Source of the DNA: Fagopyrum homotropicum | Taxonomy: Eukaryota; Streptophyta; Magnoliopsida; Caryophyllales; Polygonaceae | DNA: 64,000 nucleotides | Direction: 5' to 3' | Assembly (NCBI GenBank): GCA_033239125.1 | Contig: BSWB01000003.1 | Location: 32,255,001 to 32,319,000, forward strand | Shown: piece by piece, positions 22,455-32,879 of the stretch | Numbering within the stretch: position 1 is the first letter of the stretch | How the letters are laid out: each line of letters starts with the position of its first letter | Made by a program: the position numbers and the translations under genes | Notes under the pieces: generated by a model | What the model saw: the letters and a program-made list of their open reading frames with translations, nothing else | What the model was told of the DNA's origin: nothing | Databases searched by the model: none

Positions 22455-24272
22455 TAAGTCAAGGAACTTACCAAAATGCTTGTCTAGATGTGCTCTGGCC
22501 CTTGACTAGGGGAATGGAAGTGGTGGTTTATATGCAGGAGGTGGAATATAAACTTCAGTTTTCTCCTCCACTTTCTGTGGCTCCACCTCGGTTGGCATCT
22601 TGGCCGAAGTGTTCTTCGACTGCACCTGGATCGAGGTGGTCTTCATCTGTACTAGCATCGACCGAGGCACTGAATCTGCAGTCTTCAGTCCACTCCTCGT
22701 CGTTATGGCCATAATCTGGCCCTTAGGGTTGCTCTCCGTCCTTGTTGGAAGCTTCCCTTGATCTCTTGGCGCTTCATTCGCCATGTTACAGAATTTTTGT
22801 TCTAAGGCTTTTTGTGCCTTCGAAAATGAAGTCATGGATGTCTCCATAGAGTTAAGCTTGATCAAGATGGCCTCCAACACTGCGTCTTTCTTTCCTAGCT
22901 GGGACGTACTCGATCCTTGCTCCTGGCTCTTTAATGGAGTAGAGGAAGAAGAAGAAGAGAGGAAAGGATTAGAGGAATCATTCGAATTGGAGTTAGAGTA
23001 AGGGTTACCCGAATTTTGGTTGTTTGCCCTCCAATTATTGCTGTTGGATCCTCTATTGTTGTTGTAGTTGTTGTTCCGGGAACCGTTGTTGTTGTTACGG
23101 TACCCATTGTTGTTCCTTGATCCTTGATCTTCTTTCTTGGTTTGAGCAACTAAGAGTTCCTTCAATTATTTCACGTCTTCAAAGACGTGAGTTGATCATT
23201 GTTAGGTGGAGCATCTTGAAAGTTGACTCTTTTAACTCCACCTTCAGCTCCTTGGTGGGAGTATTTCTCCATGTGCAAAGCTTGTTTCTCTATGAACTCC
23301 CAAGCTTCGTCAATCGGCATGTCCATGAACGTACCGGCGGATAGTAGTTGAAGGTTGAACTGGGTGCTTCCGTCCAGTCCCTTGAAGTATATCTCTAATA
23401 ACTCTATCTTTGGAATCCCATGATGTGGGCAATCCAAAAGAATATCTTTAAATCTCTCCCATGACTTGGACAAGCTCTCCTTGTCCTTCATGATGAATGC
23501 ATTAATCTTCCATCTTATTTCAGCGGTTTTAGAGGGGGGGAAAGAATTTAGTCAAGAATTCCATCGTCATCTCCTCCCAAGTATTGATTTTTCCTGGAGG
23601 AAGAGATTGATACCAAGTAAGAGCTCTATCTTTCAAAGAAAAGTAGAAAGGCCTTAGCTTGTAGTTGTTGTTTTCAAGCCTTGAAGGCCTCAAGGTCTCC
23701 ATCAAGATCTCATAGTTTTGTAGATGTTGATGCGGAGATTCCCTCTCTAGCCCTCCAAACTGGCATTGGCGAATCATGGAAAGAACTTGCGGTCGAAGCT
23801 CATAATCATGGTCCGCTGGATTACCTAGGTTGACTCCTGGACGCCTCAGTTGTTGATTAGGGTCCATTCTCTGCCCTAGGGTTTGTGGAATACCTGGAAA
23901 AAGAACATCTCGGATTGGCATCCGAGGTGGAAGTATCTCGTCCGGGGCGACAGGTATTGGATTCTGCCTCGGTCAAGGATCTGGAACAGGGTCTTGCCTC
24001 GGTCGAGGATCTGGGTTCGGTCGAGGTAGATACTGGTCTCGTAAAGCTGCCATATCTGCTTCAATCGCCTCAGTCCTTGCGCGAGTTTCTTCCTTTTCCA
24101 GTCTCAGTTCTTCTTTGCTGAGGCGTAGCTGTTCTAATGCCTCATTCAATTCGGCCTCAAGATTGCGATTGTCTTGGTTGTCCATCTTCGCTTCTTTCAA
24201 GCGTCTTTTGTATGTCTTTTCTGATTCGGGATCGTAAGGAACGATTTCCTTCCCAACGCGGGTTCTTCGCAT
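22455..24272 (-). pseudogene. gag: Ath-A gag, frameshifted
   Basis: Translation would start at MRRTRVGKEIVPYDPESEKTYK (ATG ending 24272), the same MRR start as in Ath-B and Ath-D, followed by a coiled coil. A stretch rich in CCTCGGTCGAGG words (23900-24030) precedes the capsid domain (QTLGQRMDP, SPHQHLQNYEILMETL, WYQSLPPGKINTWEEM, FLTKFFPP). An expanded G run near 23530-23537 (C run on the coding strand) shifts the frame. The next part (SWERFKDILLDCPHHGIPKIELLEIYFKGLD) is in a second frame up to 23171. The asparagine-rich RNA-binding region and the TTRSGLKTAD linker return to the first frame and reach a stop at 22506. There is no zinc knuckle, as in the other Athila gag genes here. Confidence 0.85.
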
Positions 24273-24378
24273 AAACCTAAGAAAAAAGAACCTGCAAAAG
24301 TCACTCAAGTAGAGTGGTTAGTAAAAACAGGGGCAAGCGCCCCGAAAGCAAACCGCAACCGGCTCGGTCTAGACCAAG

Positions 24379-24396
24379 TCCCCGGCAACGGCGCCA
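24379..24396 (-). promoter_or_regulatory. Ath-A primer binding site (tRNA-Asp)
   Basis: Read on the minus strand it is TGGCGCCGTTGCCGGGGA, complementary to the 3' end of plant tRNA-Asp(GUC). It follows the LTR end by 6 nt. The tRNA-Asp primer is typical of Athila. Confidence 0.93.
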
Positions 24397-24402
24397 AAAA
24401 CT

Positions 24403-25186
24403 TGTTCGCTCCAAACGGTGTGTGCAAGCTTTAAATTTATAACCCTAGATGTAAGCTTAAAACAAGGATGCGAACCCGCAGTGTACGGGTCAATCGTAGT
24501 AAAAAGCAAGAAATTCCAGGGGTTGATCACAGGGACTTAGTGAAACAAAGAAGGAATAGGTTGTCAATGCAACTACTAACCACAAAAGTGATTAAAACAA
24601 TCAAAGATGATAAAAAGTCAATTAAGGAAATGTGCAATTCTAGGGATTAAAGCATCTAGTTGTGGTTCCAACTCAAGATCTAAAGATAAGCGGACAAAGC
24701 TGAGATTTTTGCAAGGGAAGGTGTTACTAAAGTGGAATAGATCACCGGGTAAGTCTCACTACTCACTAATCCAAAACCGTAACTCCTATTACCGGGTAAG
24801 TCTCAAGGAATTAAGGAAAAGAACTATAACCTCAACTAACACTCCAACTAAGGGAATAGAATCAACCTTTACCGGGTAAGTCTCAGGCTAACTCACAAAG
24901 ATGGAACGAAAGCACACTCAAACCCCAAAAAAGGATAAACCTTTATTACCTATACTTATGATCTTGGGTAAACTAACAAAGGAATTGCCGGGTAAGTCTC
25001 ATCCTAAGCTTGCATTGAACCAAGAAAGGTGTAATAAGAATAGGATTTGACAAACTCTAACACTTAACTCTCAGTTTCGGATCAGGTAAGTCACCTCGGT
25101 CAGAAGAATTCCACCCCGGCCGACATGTTCATCGACTGAGCGAGATGTTCTAGGGTTAAGTATAAAGACTCGAACTTTCAGGGTCC
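24403..25186 (-). repeat. Ath-A right LTR, part proximal to the primer site
   Basis: This is the 3' half of the minus-strand LTR, ending GCGAACA next to the primer site. It is broken at GGTCC (25182-25186) by Ath-B and continues at 36374. It includes the complement of CCCGTACACTGCGGG, the TTACCCGGTRA repeats (about 24740-24880, 24990) and a type-3 palindrome cluster (25095-25155). Confidence 0.92.
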
Positions 25187-26992
25187 TGATAACACGATTT
25201 ATGGGTTAGTTTTAGGCAATCATTTAGATAGAATTCTCGCTCATTCATGCATGGTTTAGTATTGGTTCGAGACATTTTGCACTCAATTCATGTATTTTGT
25301 TGAGATAGATGTTTACACGGACTTGTGCGTGTTTTATAGGTAATTCGGGAAATTTAGGAGCTAAAACGATGCGTTTGAGGATTGTTCATCTAGAATACAC
25401 ACCCGCGGACTCATTAGGACACAAGCTATAGGCTAAGGAGGACTCATGGAACCTTGCCAACACTAGCCATGCACCAAATCACAGCTTAATGATCCAAGGC
25501 AAAGTTTCTGCACAAAATCACGGTTCTCTGACAGATCACGGCCGTGGAATCAACCGTGGTTTTTGCCAGATTCTTGTGACAGCCGTGGCACGACTCTCAT
25601 GGCCAGCTCATGCAAGTTTGTTATAAAAGTGGTCCTTCATGGGTTGTGAGAGGTAGCTGGGAGCATCTTGGAGCAGCTCATCCATTTCCTATTTCTCTAA
25701 CAAAAATATCCTCTTAAGAAGAAGATTTTCTAGGAAGGAAAGTGTCAAAAAGGAAGAAGAAGAAGAGCTCCATTGAAGGGAAGAAGAAGAACACACAACA
25801 TTGCTATTGTTGCTAGATTTCCGGATTCTATTTTCTAGTTGTAAGAACCATTTGAACCTTCTTTTGGAAGGATTGTAAGTCTCCCAAATTCTATTTTCAG
25901 CTTGGTTTAATCCTAGTACTCTTGTTCATCTCTTTCTTTCATTTTCTTGCAAATGAATGTTATGATTTTGTGTTTGTTTGTTTCGATTTCTATTATGAAT
26001 GTTGTAGGCTAAATAGATCTGGTTCTAGGGTAAGGAAAGGATGGTTATGGCTAAGGCTATGATAGGATGAACTTAGATTTATCTTTGGATGACTTGTGTG
26101 CTTGAACGTACTCCCTGTTAGGAATTACGGGTGGATCTTGTCAAACCACGGCCGTGGTTTAGGTAGAACAACCCGTGATTTTCCTGGTTCGATGGATCTT
26201 GATTTAGATTGTTAGAATGTTGAAATCCTAAGTGTTTGTTGAGTTAAATCTATCCTAGGGTGACCTAGTGTTAGAAACTAAGTGTTTAGGAGAGACTTAC
26301 CCGGTGATTCTTACTCTTAGATTCAAAAGATGACAAACCCTTAGGTAGTGGTGAGCCTAATAAGCCGCCATTGGATTAAGTATGCTGGATAGTAGCTCTA
26401 GACTAGCCCTTCCGAGACTTACCCGGTGAGGATAGGTTAGATCCTTGAGTAAACAATCCTGTTTGAGTAGAATTCCGCTCCTTAGGTTCTTAGAGACTTA
26501 CCCGGTAATGAGACCTAGGGAATGGACTAGCGGATCTTAAGACCTACCCGGTGATTGATCCCAATCTAGAAATGCTTGATCTCCAACATAGTTAATCCAA
26601 TAATTGAATAGATAGCTTGAGTCTTATGTCATGACCGGAATTTCCAACCCCTAGAATCCATCTTTTCTTTCTTTGATCTATATCTTGTTTAGTTGTTCAT
26701 TCTTGTTTATTCATAGTTAGTTGATCGATTGTTTTGCATGTGTTGTGATCTTTGATTGATCACCAAAAACATTTGAGATTTTCATTTCTTTATTTCTTTC
26801 TTTTCTTACACCCTAGGTCTTTACTAAAATCAATCACAAATCGAATCAATTTCACTTTAGTCTTTGTGTTCGACCTCGGAATACTATCCCTACTACAAAC
26901 GTCCCGTACACTGCGGGTTTCGCTAGGAGTTAGGATAATTATAACGAGTATAAATTTAAAACCCAATTGCGCATCACAATCTTAGCGTAACA
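25187..26992 (+). repeat. Ath-B 5' LTR
   Basis: It runs from TGATAACACG to GCGTAACA. The CCACGGCCGTGG family cluster is found at 25517-25602 and again at 26124-26190, where an 18-bp perfect palindrome AAACCACGGCCGTGGTTT occupies 26143-26160. Four TTACCCGGTRA copies lie at about 26296, 26416, 26497 and 26543. CCCGTACACTGCGGG lies near 26905. Confidence 0.95.
25622..25627 (+). promoter_or_regulatory. Probable TATA box of the Ath-B LTR
   Basis: TATAAA lies 20 bp after the first palindrome cluster and is repeated at 34989-34994 in the 3' LTR. Transcription is inferred to start just downstream. Confidence 0.58.
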
Positions 26993-26998
26993 AGTTTT

Positions 26999-27016
26999 TG
27001 GCGCCGTTGCCGGGGA
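26999..27016 (+). promoter_or_regulatory. Ath-B primer binding site (tRNA-Asp)
   Basis: TGGCGCCGTTGCCGGGGA starts 6 nt after the 5' LTR and is complementary to the tRNA-Asp 3' end. Confidence 0.95.
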
Positions 27017-27133
27017 CTAGGTCTAGATTGAGTCTATTTTGTGATTGTTTCTAGTGTAGATCTTTCTTGTTGCTTTTGATCTCTTTTTGGTTTGTGTCTT
27101 TGCTTTTCAGGACATCTATTACTCTTTAGGTGT

Positions 27134-28355
27134 ATGCGAAGATCTTGTGGCAAGGATTTAGCTCCATTCGATCCCAAACCGGAGAAAACCCTTCGATCTA
27201 GATCCAAGAACATCCGAAAAGAGAAAGAGATGGCCCGGAAGAAACCTCCAAGCTGAGTTGGATGAAGCCTTAGAGCAAATAAGGCTAAGAGATGAGCTCT
27301 TGGAGGAAGAAAGGAGACTTGCCAATGAGAGGCAAGAGGAAACTAGGAAGGAGATTGAGGAGATTAGGCAAGCACTTGTTCAAGGAGAGCTTAATCGCCG
27401 ACAACCTCCACCTCCTCCGCCACAACCGCAGCCGGCGGCTAATGTTAGGGTTGTTCCCATTGCTATTGAGGAGCCACAAACCCTAGGGAGACGTATGGAT
27501 CCGGCACAAAGAGCACACCGTCCGGGTGTGAACCTAGGAGATCCCGCTACCCACAACTATGAGCTCCGCCCTCAAGTTCTACAAATGATCCGGCATAATC
27601 AATTTGGAGGGATGGAAGGAGAGTCTCCTCATCAACACTTGATGAACTATAAGATCTTGATGGAGACTCTTAGACCGCCAAGATTGGAGAGCAACAACCA
27701 TAAGCTTAGGGCTTTTTCCTTCTCCCTTAAGGATAAAGCCTTGGCTTGGTATCAATCTATTCCACAAGGGCGAGTAGGTACTTGGGAGGAGATGACCACC
27801 GAGTTTTTGACTAAGTTCTTTCCACCTTCCAAGACTACCGAGTTAAGAGGGAAGATCAATGCCTTCGTGATGAAGGATAGAGAAAGTTTATTCAAGTCTT
27901 GGGAGAGGTTCAAAGATCTTCTCCTTGATTGTCCACACCATGGCATCCCGAAAATTGAGCTATTGGAGATCTACTTCAAGGGACTTGACGAAGATAGCCA
28001 ATTCAAGCTCCAATCTCTTTCCGGTGGAACATTCATGGAGAAACATGTAGATGATGCTTGGGAGTTTGTGGAGAAGCAAGCCCTAGTGATTGAGAAATAC
28101 TCCCATAGGAAGAGTGAAGGGAGGAAGGCGGGACCATATGAGGTGAGTGAAGTCACTATGAGCAATTTCAAGCTCGACGCCATCAACAATGAGTTGAAGT
28201 CCTTGAGGGAGTTGTGTGCTACTACTTTGAAGAACCAAGCAACCCCTCAAGTGCTTCCACAAGCTAACTTGTCTTCCAAGGAGGAAGATGTGAATTATAT
28301 GGGAAGGGGCAACTTCAACAATTACCAAGGCCCAAGGAGTTTCAACAACAACTAG
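27134..28355 (+). pseudogene. gag: Ath-B gag
   Basis: The start is ATG 27134 (MRRSCGKDLAPFDPKPEKTL), homologous to the Ath-A and Ath-D starts. One extra C in GCCCGG at about 27231-27236 shifts the frame. The main frame from 27258 has a glutamate/arginine-rich helix, a proline run (about 27410) and the capsid domain (RRMDPAQRAHRPGVNLGDP, HQHLMNYKILMETL, WYQSIPQG at nt 27747, WERFKDLLLDCPHHGI). It then reaches an asparagine-rich tail and ends at a TAG (28353-28355) within that tail. Frame and homology continue past the stop. There is no zinc knuckle; the Asn-rich segment probably binds RNA. Confidence 0.9.
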
Positions 28356-30302
28356 CAATTCAACAATTACCGGCCCAACCACAACCATCCCGGATTTTCT
28401 TACTCAAACCCGGATGGAGCCTTGAACCCTCCCGCTTCCACAAGCTCAACTCCACCACCAAGAGCTTCACAAGAACCTCCACCCGGATTTACTCAACCTT
28501 CCAAGGATAGAACCGAAATAATGTTTGAGCAATTGCTAGGAAGGTTGAGTGGTCTTGAGAGCACCGTGACTTCAATCTCTAAAGCTCAAAAAGTCTTGGA
28601 AGCACAAGTGTTGCAAAAGGCGGGTGAAGCCCATAGAGATCCGGGAAAGCTTCCCGGAAGAACCGAAGACAACCCAAGAGGCCAAGTGTTGGCTATCACA
28701 ACAAGGAGTGGGTTGAGTACGAAGGATCCTTTGCCCAAGGACCAAGCTAAGGGGAAGAAAGTAGTGGTAGAAGAGGGAAGAATGCAAGAAGATGGAGGCA
28801 AGAGAAAGGATGTAGAGGCAACCTATGTGGCACCACCTCCATACAAGCCACCACTACCGTTTCCACAATCAAGAGAAAGAGCTCGTTTGGACAATCACTT
28901 TGGTAAGTTCCTTGAACTAATGTCCAAATTACATATTAACATTCCGTTCATGGATGCCATTTTAGGAATGCCGGCATATGGCAAGTTTTTGAAGGAAATA
29001 CTCTCCAACAAAAGGAAGTTGGAGGAGTATGGGGAGATAAGAATGACCAAGAGATCCTCGGAATTGATCCAAACCATGAAGGAAGAGATGCCTCCCAAGC
29101 TAAGGGATCCGGGCTCTTTTTGCGTCCCAATAGGAGTGGGAGATGTGAAGTACGAGGCCCTTTGTGACCTTGGAGCGAGTGTAAGCATCATACCGCTTGC
29201 ACTTTGCAAAAAGGTCGGACTAGGAGAGCCAAAGCCGGTCAAGATGACCCTCTATATGGCGGACCGTTCTATCACTCATCCGGTTGGGATTCTAGAGGAT
29301 ATTCCGGTGCAACTAGAAGGATTCTATGTGCCAATTGACTTTGTCGTCTTGGACATTCCGGCGGATTATCCGGTTCCCATCATCTTAGGAAGACCTTTCC
29401 TAGCCACCTTCGGATGCCTAGTGGATTGCAAGAACGGGACTCTCTCCTTCAACATTGGAGAAGAGAACATCAAGTTCAAGTTGTCTACAATGATGAATGG
29501 GCCAGCCCTTGATGAAGATGTCTTCAACATAATCGAGCATGAAGAATCTAGAGAAGTTGTGAGCTCGATCTTGATCAAGGATCCCTTGGAGAAGGTTCTT
29601 ACCTTGTGTATGATGGGAGAAGGTGTTGAAGAGGCTTGCAACGAAGAGATCAAGGCCTTGGAGAGCTTGGAAGAGGAGCCAAGAGTTGGATTTGAAAGCC
29701 ACGAAGAGGTGTTGAACAGCTGCAAAATCCACGGTCGAGATTTATGTTCCACGGCCGTCAAACTTTCTAGACAACTGCGAGAAGCAAGCTTGGCAAGAAC
29801 CACGGCCGTGGAAGTTGGGCAAGCCGTGATTTCAACCGTGGATTTCCCTGGACCAGTCCTTGATGATGATCACACTTTTAGGAGGCATGATGAGTCTTCA
29901 TTTGCTTTGGACTCATCTAATCCAACTTTATTTGGATCTTCTTCAACCGATAAAGGTCCCCCTCAACTTGAACTTAAACCCCTTCCCTCTCATTTAAAGT
30001 ATGCATTTCTTGGTGAAAATTCTTCATATCCGGAGATTGTTAATGCATGCTTGAGTGATGATGAACTTGCTAAGTTGTTGCATGAACTAAGATTGCATAG
30101 AAAGGCCATTGGTTATACTATTGATGATTTGGTTGGCATTAAGCCCTCTTTGTGCATGCATAAGATAATGATGGAAGATAACCACAAATCCTCTATTGAA
30201 CATCAAAGGAGATTGAATCCTATAATGAAAGAGGTAGTCAAAAAGGAAATCATCAAATTGCTAGATGCGGGAATTATCTACCCTATCTCGGATAGTAAGT
30301 GA
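28356..30302 (+). pseudogene. Ath-B gag C-terminus, protease and linker to RT
   Basis: The frame continues after the gag stop. It contains the conserved gag-PR joint (NPRGQVLAITTRSGL, PPYKPPLPFPQSR) and the aspartic protease with DLGASVSIIP (active-site D at nt 29166-29168) and the ILGRPFLATFG segment. A poorly conserved linker (about 29640-29960) follows, in which several CCACGGCCGTGG-type words are translated (STAV, TTAVEV, STVD). The start of the RT N-terminal region follows (IGYTIDDLVGIKPSLCMHKI, LNPIMKEVVKKEI). The frame stops at 30300-30302 (TGA) where relatives have tryptophan in DSKWVSPV. Confidence 0.92.
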
Positions 30303-32879
30303 GTTAGTCCCGTTCATGTAGTTCCTAAAAAGGGTGGGATGACTGTAGTGACTAATGAGAACAATGAACTAATCCCGACTAGGACGGTTACGGGGTGGAG
30401 GATGTGCATTGATTATAGGAAATTGAATATGGCCTCTAGGAAAGATCACTTCCCTCTCCCCTTCATTGACCAAATGCTAGAAAGGTTAGCTCAACACTCT
30501 CATTTTTGCTATTTAGATGGCTATACTGGATTCTTCCAAATCCCTATCCACCCCGATGACCAAGAGAAAACAACCTTTACATGTCCATGGGGTACTTTTG
30601 CATATAGGAGAATGCCGTTTGGGTTGTGTAATGCACCCGCCACCTTCCAAAGGTGTATGATGGCTATCTTTTCGGAATACATAGAAAATATCATGGAAGT
30701 GTTTATGGATGATTTCTCTGTTTATGGTTCTTCCTTTGATAATTGCTTGGCTAACCTATCATTGGTATTGCAAAGATGTGAGGAGACAAATCTTGTCTTG
30801 AATTGGGAAAAATGCCACTTCATGGTAAGTGAAGGCATTGTGTTAGGACACTTGGTGTCCGACCGTGGCATTGAGGTTGATAGGGCAAAAATTGAAACGA
30901 TAGAGAAGTTGCCGCCACCTACCTCGGTGAAGGGGGTAAGGAGTTTCTTAGGGCATGCCGGTTTTTACCGGAGGTTTATCCAAGACTTCTCTAAAATTTC
31001 TAAGCCTCTCACTAACCTACTAATGAAGGATGTTGATTTTGTCTTTTCCAAGGATTGTCTTGAAGCTTTTTGTAGGTTGAAGAACGCCTTGATCTCCGCA
31101 CCTATAATGCAACCTCCGGATTGGAGTCTACCATTTGAGATCATGTGCGATGCAAGCGATGTGGCCGTTGGGGCCGTTTTAGGGCAAAGGAAAGAAGGGC
31201 GTACTCATGCTATTTATTATGCTAGCAAGACGCTAGATGATGCCCAACTCAATTATGCTACCACCGAGAAGGAGTTGTTGGCGGTGGTGTATGCATTTGA
31301 GAAGTTCCGCTCATACCTTGTTGGAGTGAAGGTCATAGTTTATACGAATCATGCGGCGATCCGTTATCTACTTACAAAGAAGGATGCCAAACCAAGGTTG
31401 ATTCGGTGGATCCTTCTTCTTCAAGAGTTTGATTTGGAGATACGAGATAAGAAGGGATCCGAGAACTCCGTGGCGGATCACCTTAGTAGATTGCCTCCAT
31501 TAGAGCTTGGAAGAGATGACATTCCAATTGATGACTCATTCCGAGATGAGCAATTGCAAATGGTAGAGGAATGCTTGTTCCAAGTTTCTAGGGGAAATGA
31601 GCCATGGTATGCCGACATTGTGAATTACTTAGTATGTGAGGAAGTGCCTCCCGGATTGACATATGCACAAAGAAAGAAGTTCTTCAACGATGTGAGGCAT
31701 TACTATTGGAGTGAGCCACTCTTGTTCAAGAGAGGACCGGATGGGATGTTTAGAAGATGCATACCGGAAGATGAAGTGGAGAGTATGATCCGGCATTGTC
31801 ACTCCTTACCTTGTGGAGGCCATGCTAGCTCACACAAGACGTGTGCAAAGGTATTACAATCCGGTTTTTATTGGCCTAACTTGTTTAGAGATGTGCAAGG
31901 TTTTGTAGCTGGATGTGATGCTTGCCAAAGGACGGGCAATATCTCAAGGAGGAATGAAATGCCCTTGAACAACATCCAAGAAGTGGAGATTTTTGATGTA
32001 TGGGGTGTGGACTTCATGGGACCATTCCCTTCCTCATGTGGCAATCTCTATATCCTATTGGCGGTGGATTATGTGTCAAGATGGGTGGAGGCAATCGCCT
32101 CTCCTACAAATGATGCCAAGGTGGTGGTGCGGTTCTTCAACCGCGTGATCTTCCCTAGGTTTGGAACACCAAGGGTGATCATTAGTGATGGAGGAAAGCA
32201 CTTCACAAATAGGAACTTTGGAGCGCTTTTGGCTAAGTATGGGGTGACTCATAAGGTGGCAACACCTTACCATCCCCAAACTAGTGGCCAAGTGGAGATC
32301 TCCAACCGGGAGATAAAGGCCATCCTTGAGAAGACGGTGTCTAGAACTAGAAAGGATTGGGCTATGAAGCTCAATGACGCATTGTGGGCATATAGAACCG
32401 CCTTCAAGACACCGATTGGCACCACTCCTTACAAGTTAGTCTATGGCAAGTCTTGCCACCTTCCGGTGGAAATGGAGCATAGAGCTTATTGGGCCATTAA
32501 GTGGCTAAATTTTGACCTCAAGGAAGCGGGAGAAAAGAGGTTGCTTGATCTAAACGCCCTTGAGGAGATCCGGTTGGACGCTTATGAGAATGCCCGGATT
32601 TACAAGGAACGAACCAAAAGATGGCATGACAAGAAGATCATCCCCAAGGAGTTGAATGAAGGAGATCTCGTCCTTCTTTTCAACTCAAGGCTAAGGCTCT
32701 TCCCCGGAAAGCTCAAATCAAGATGGACCGGGCCATATGTGGTGAAGAAGATCTTTTCCCATGGAGCTATTGAGATAGGAGGGGAGCATTGTGGTAATTT
32801 CAAAGTGAATGGGAACCGCTTAAAGAAGTATATTCCGGGAGCTCCGGTGGACATGATTGCCCCACTTCACCTTGAATAG
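30303..32879 (+). pseudogene. pol: Ath-B reverse transcriptase, RNase H and integrase
   Basis: After the TGA the frame is open for the remaining 850 residues. RT has GWRMCIDYRKLN, the FTCPWGTFAYRRMPFGLCNAP block and the catalytic FMDDF (nt 30702-30716). RNase H follows (DASDVAVGAVLG, ATTEKELLAVVYAFEKFRSYL). One RNase H residue differs from Ath-1 and Ath-D: YTNHAAIRY in place of YTDHAAIRY, which probably removes an active-site aspartate. The integrase is complete: HHCC finger, DVWGVDFMGP, ISDGG, SGQVEISNREI and a C-terminal basic domain. It stops at 32879. Confidence 0.94.

Noticed and set aside
24379..24396. tRNA-Asp gene
   Set aside because: Only the 18 nt matching the tRNA 3' end are present, next to an LTR; it is a primer binding site. 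The same holds for 26999, 50010 and 56924.
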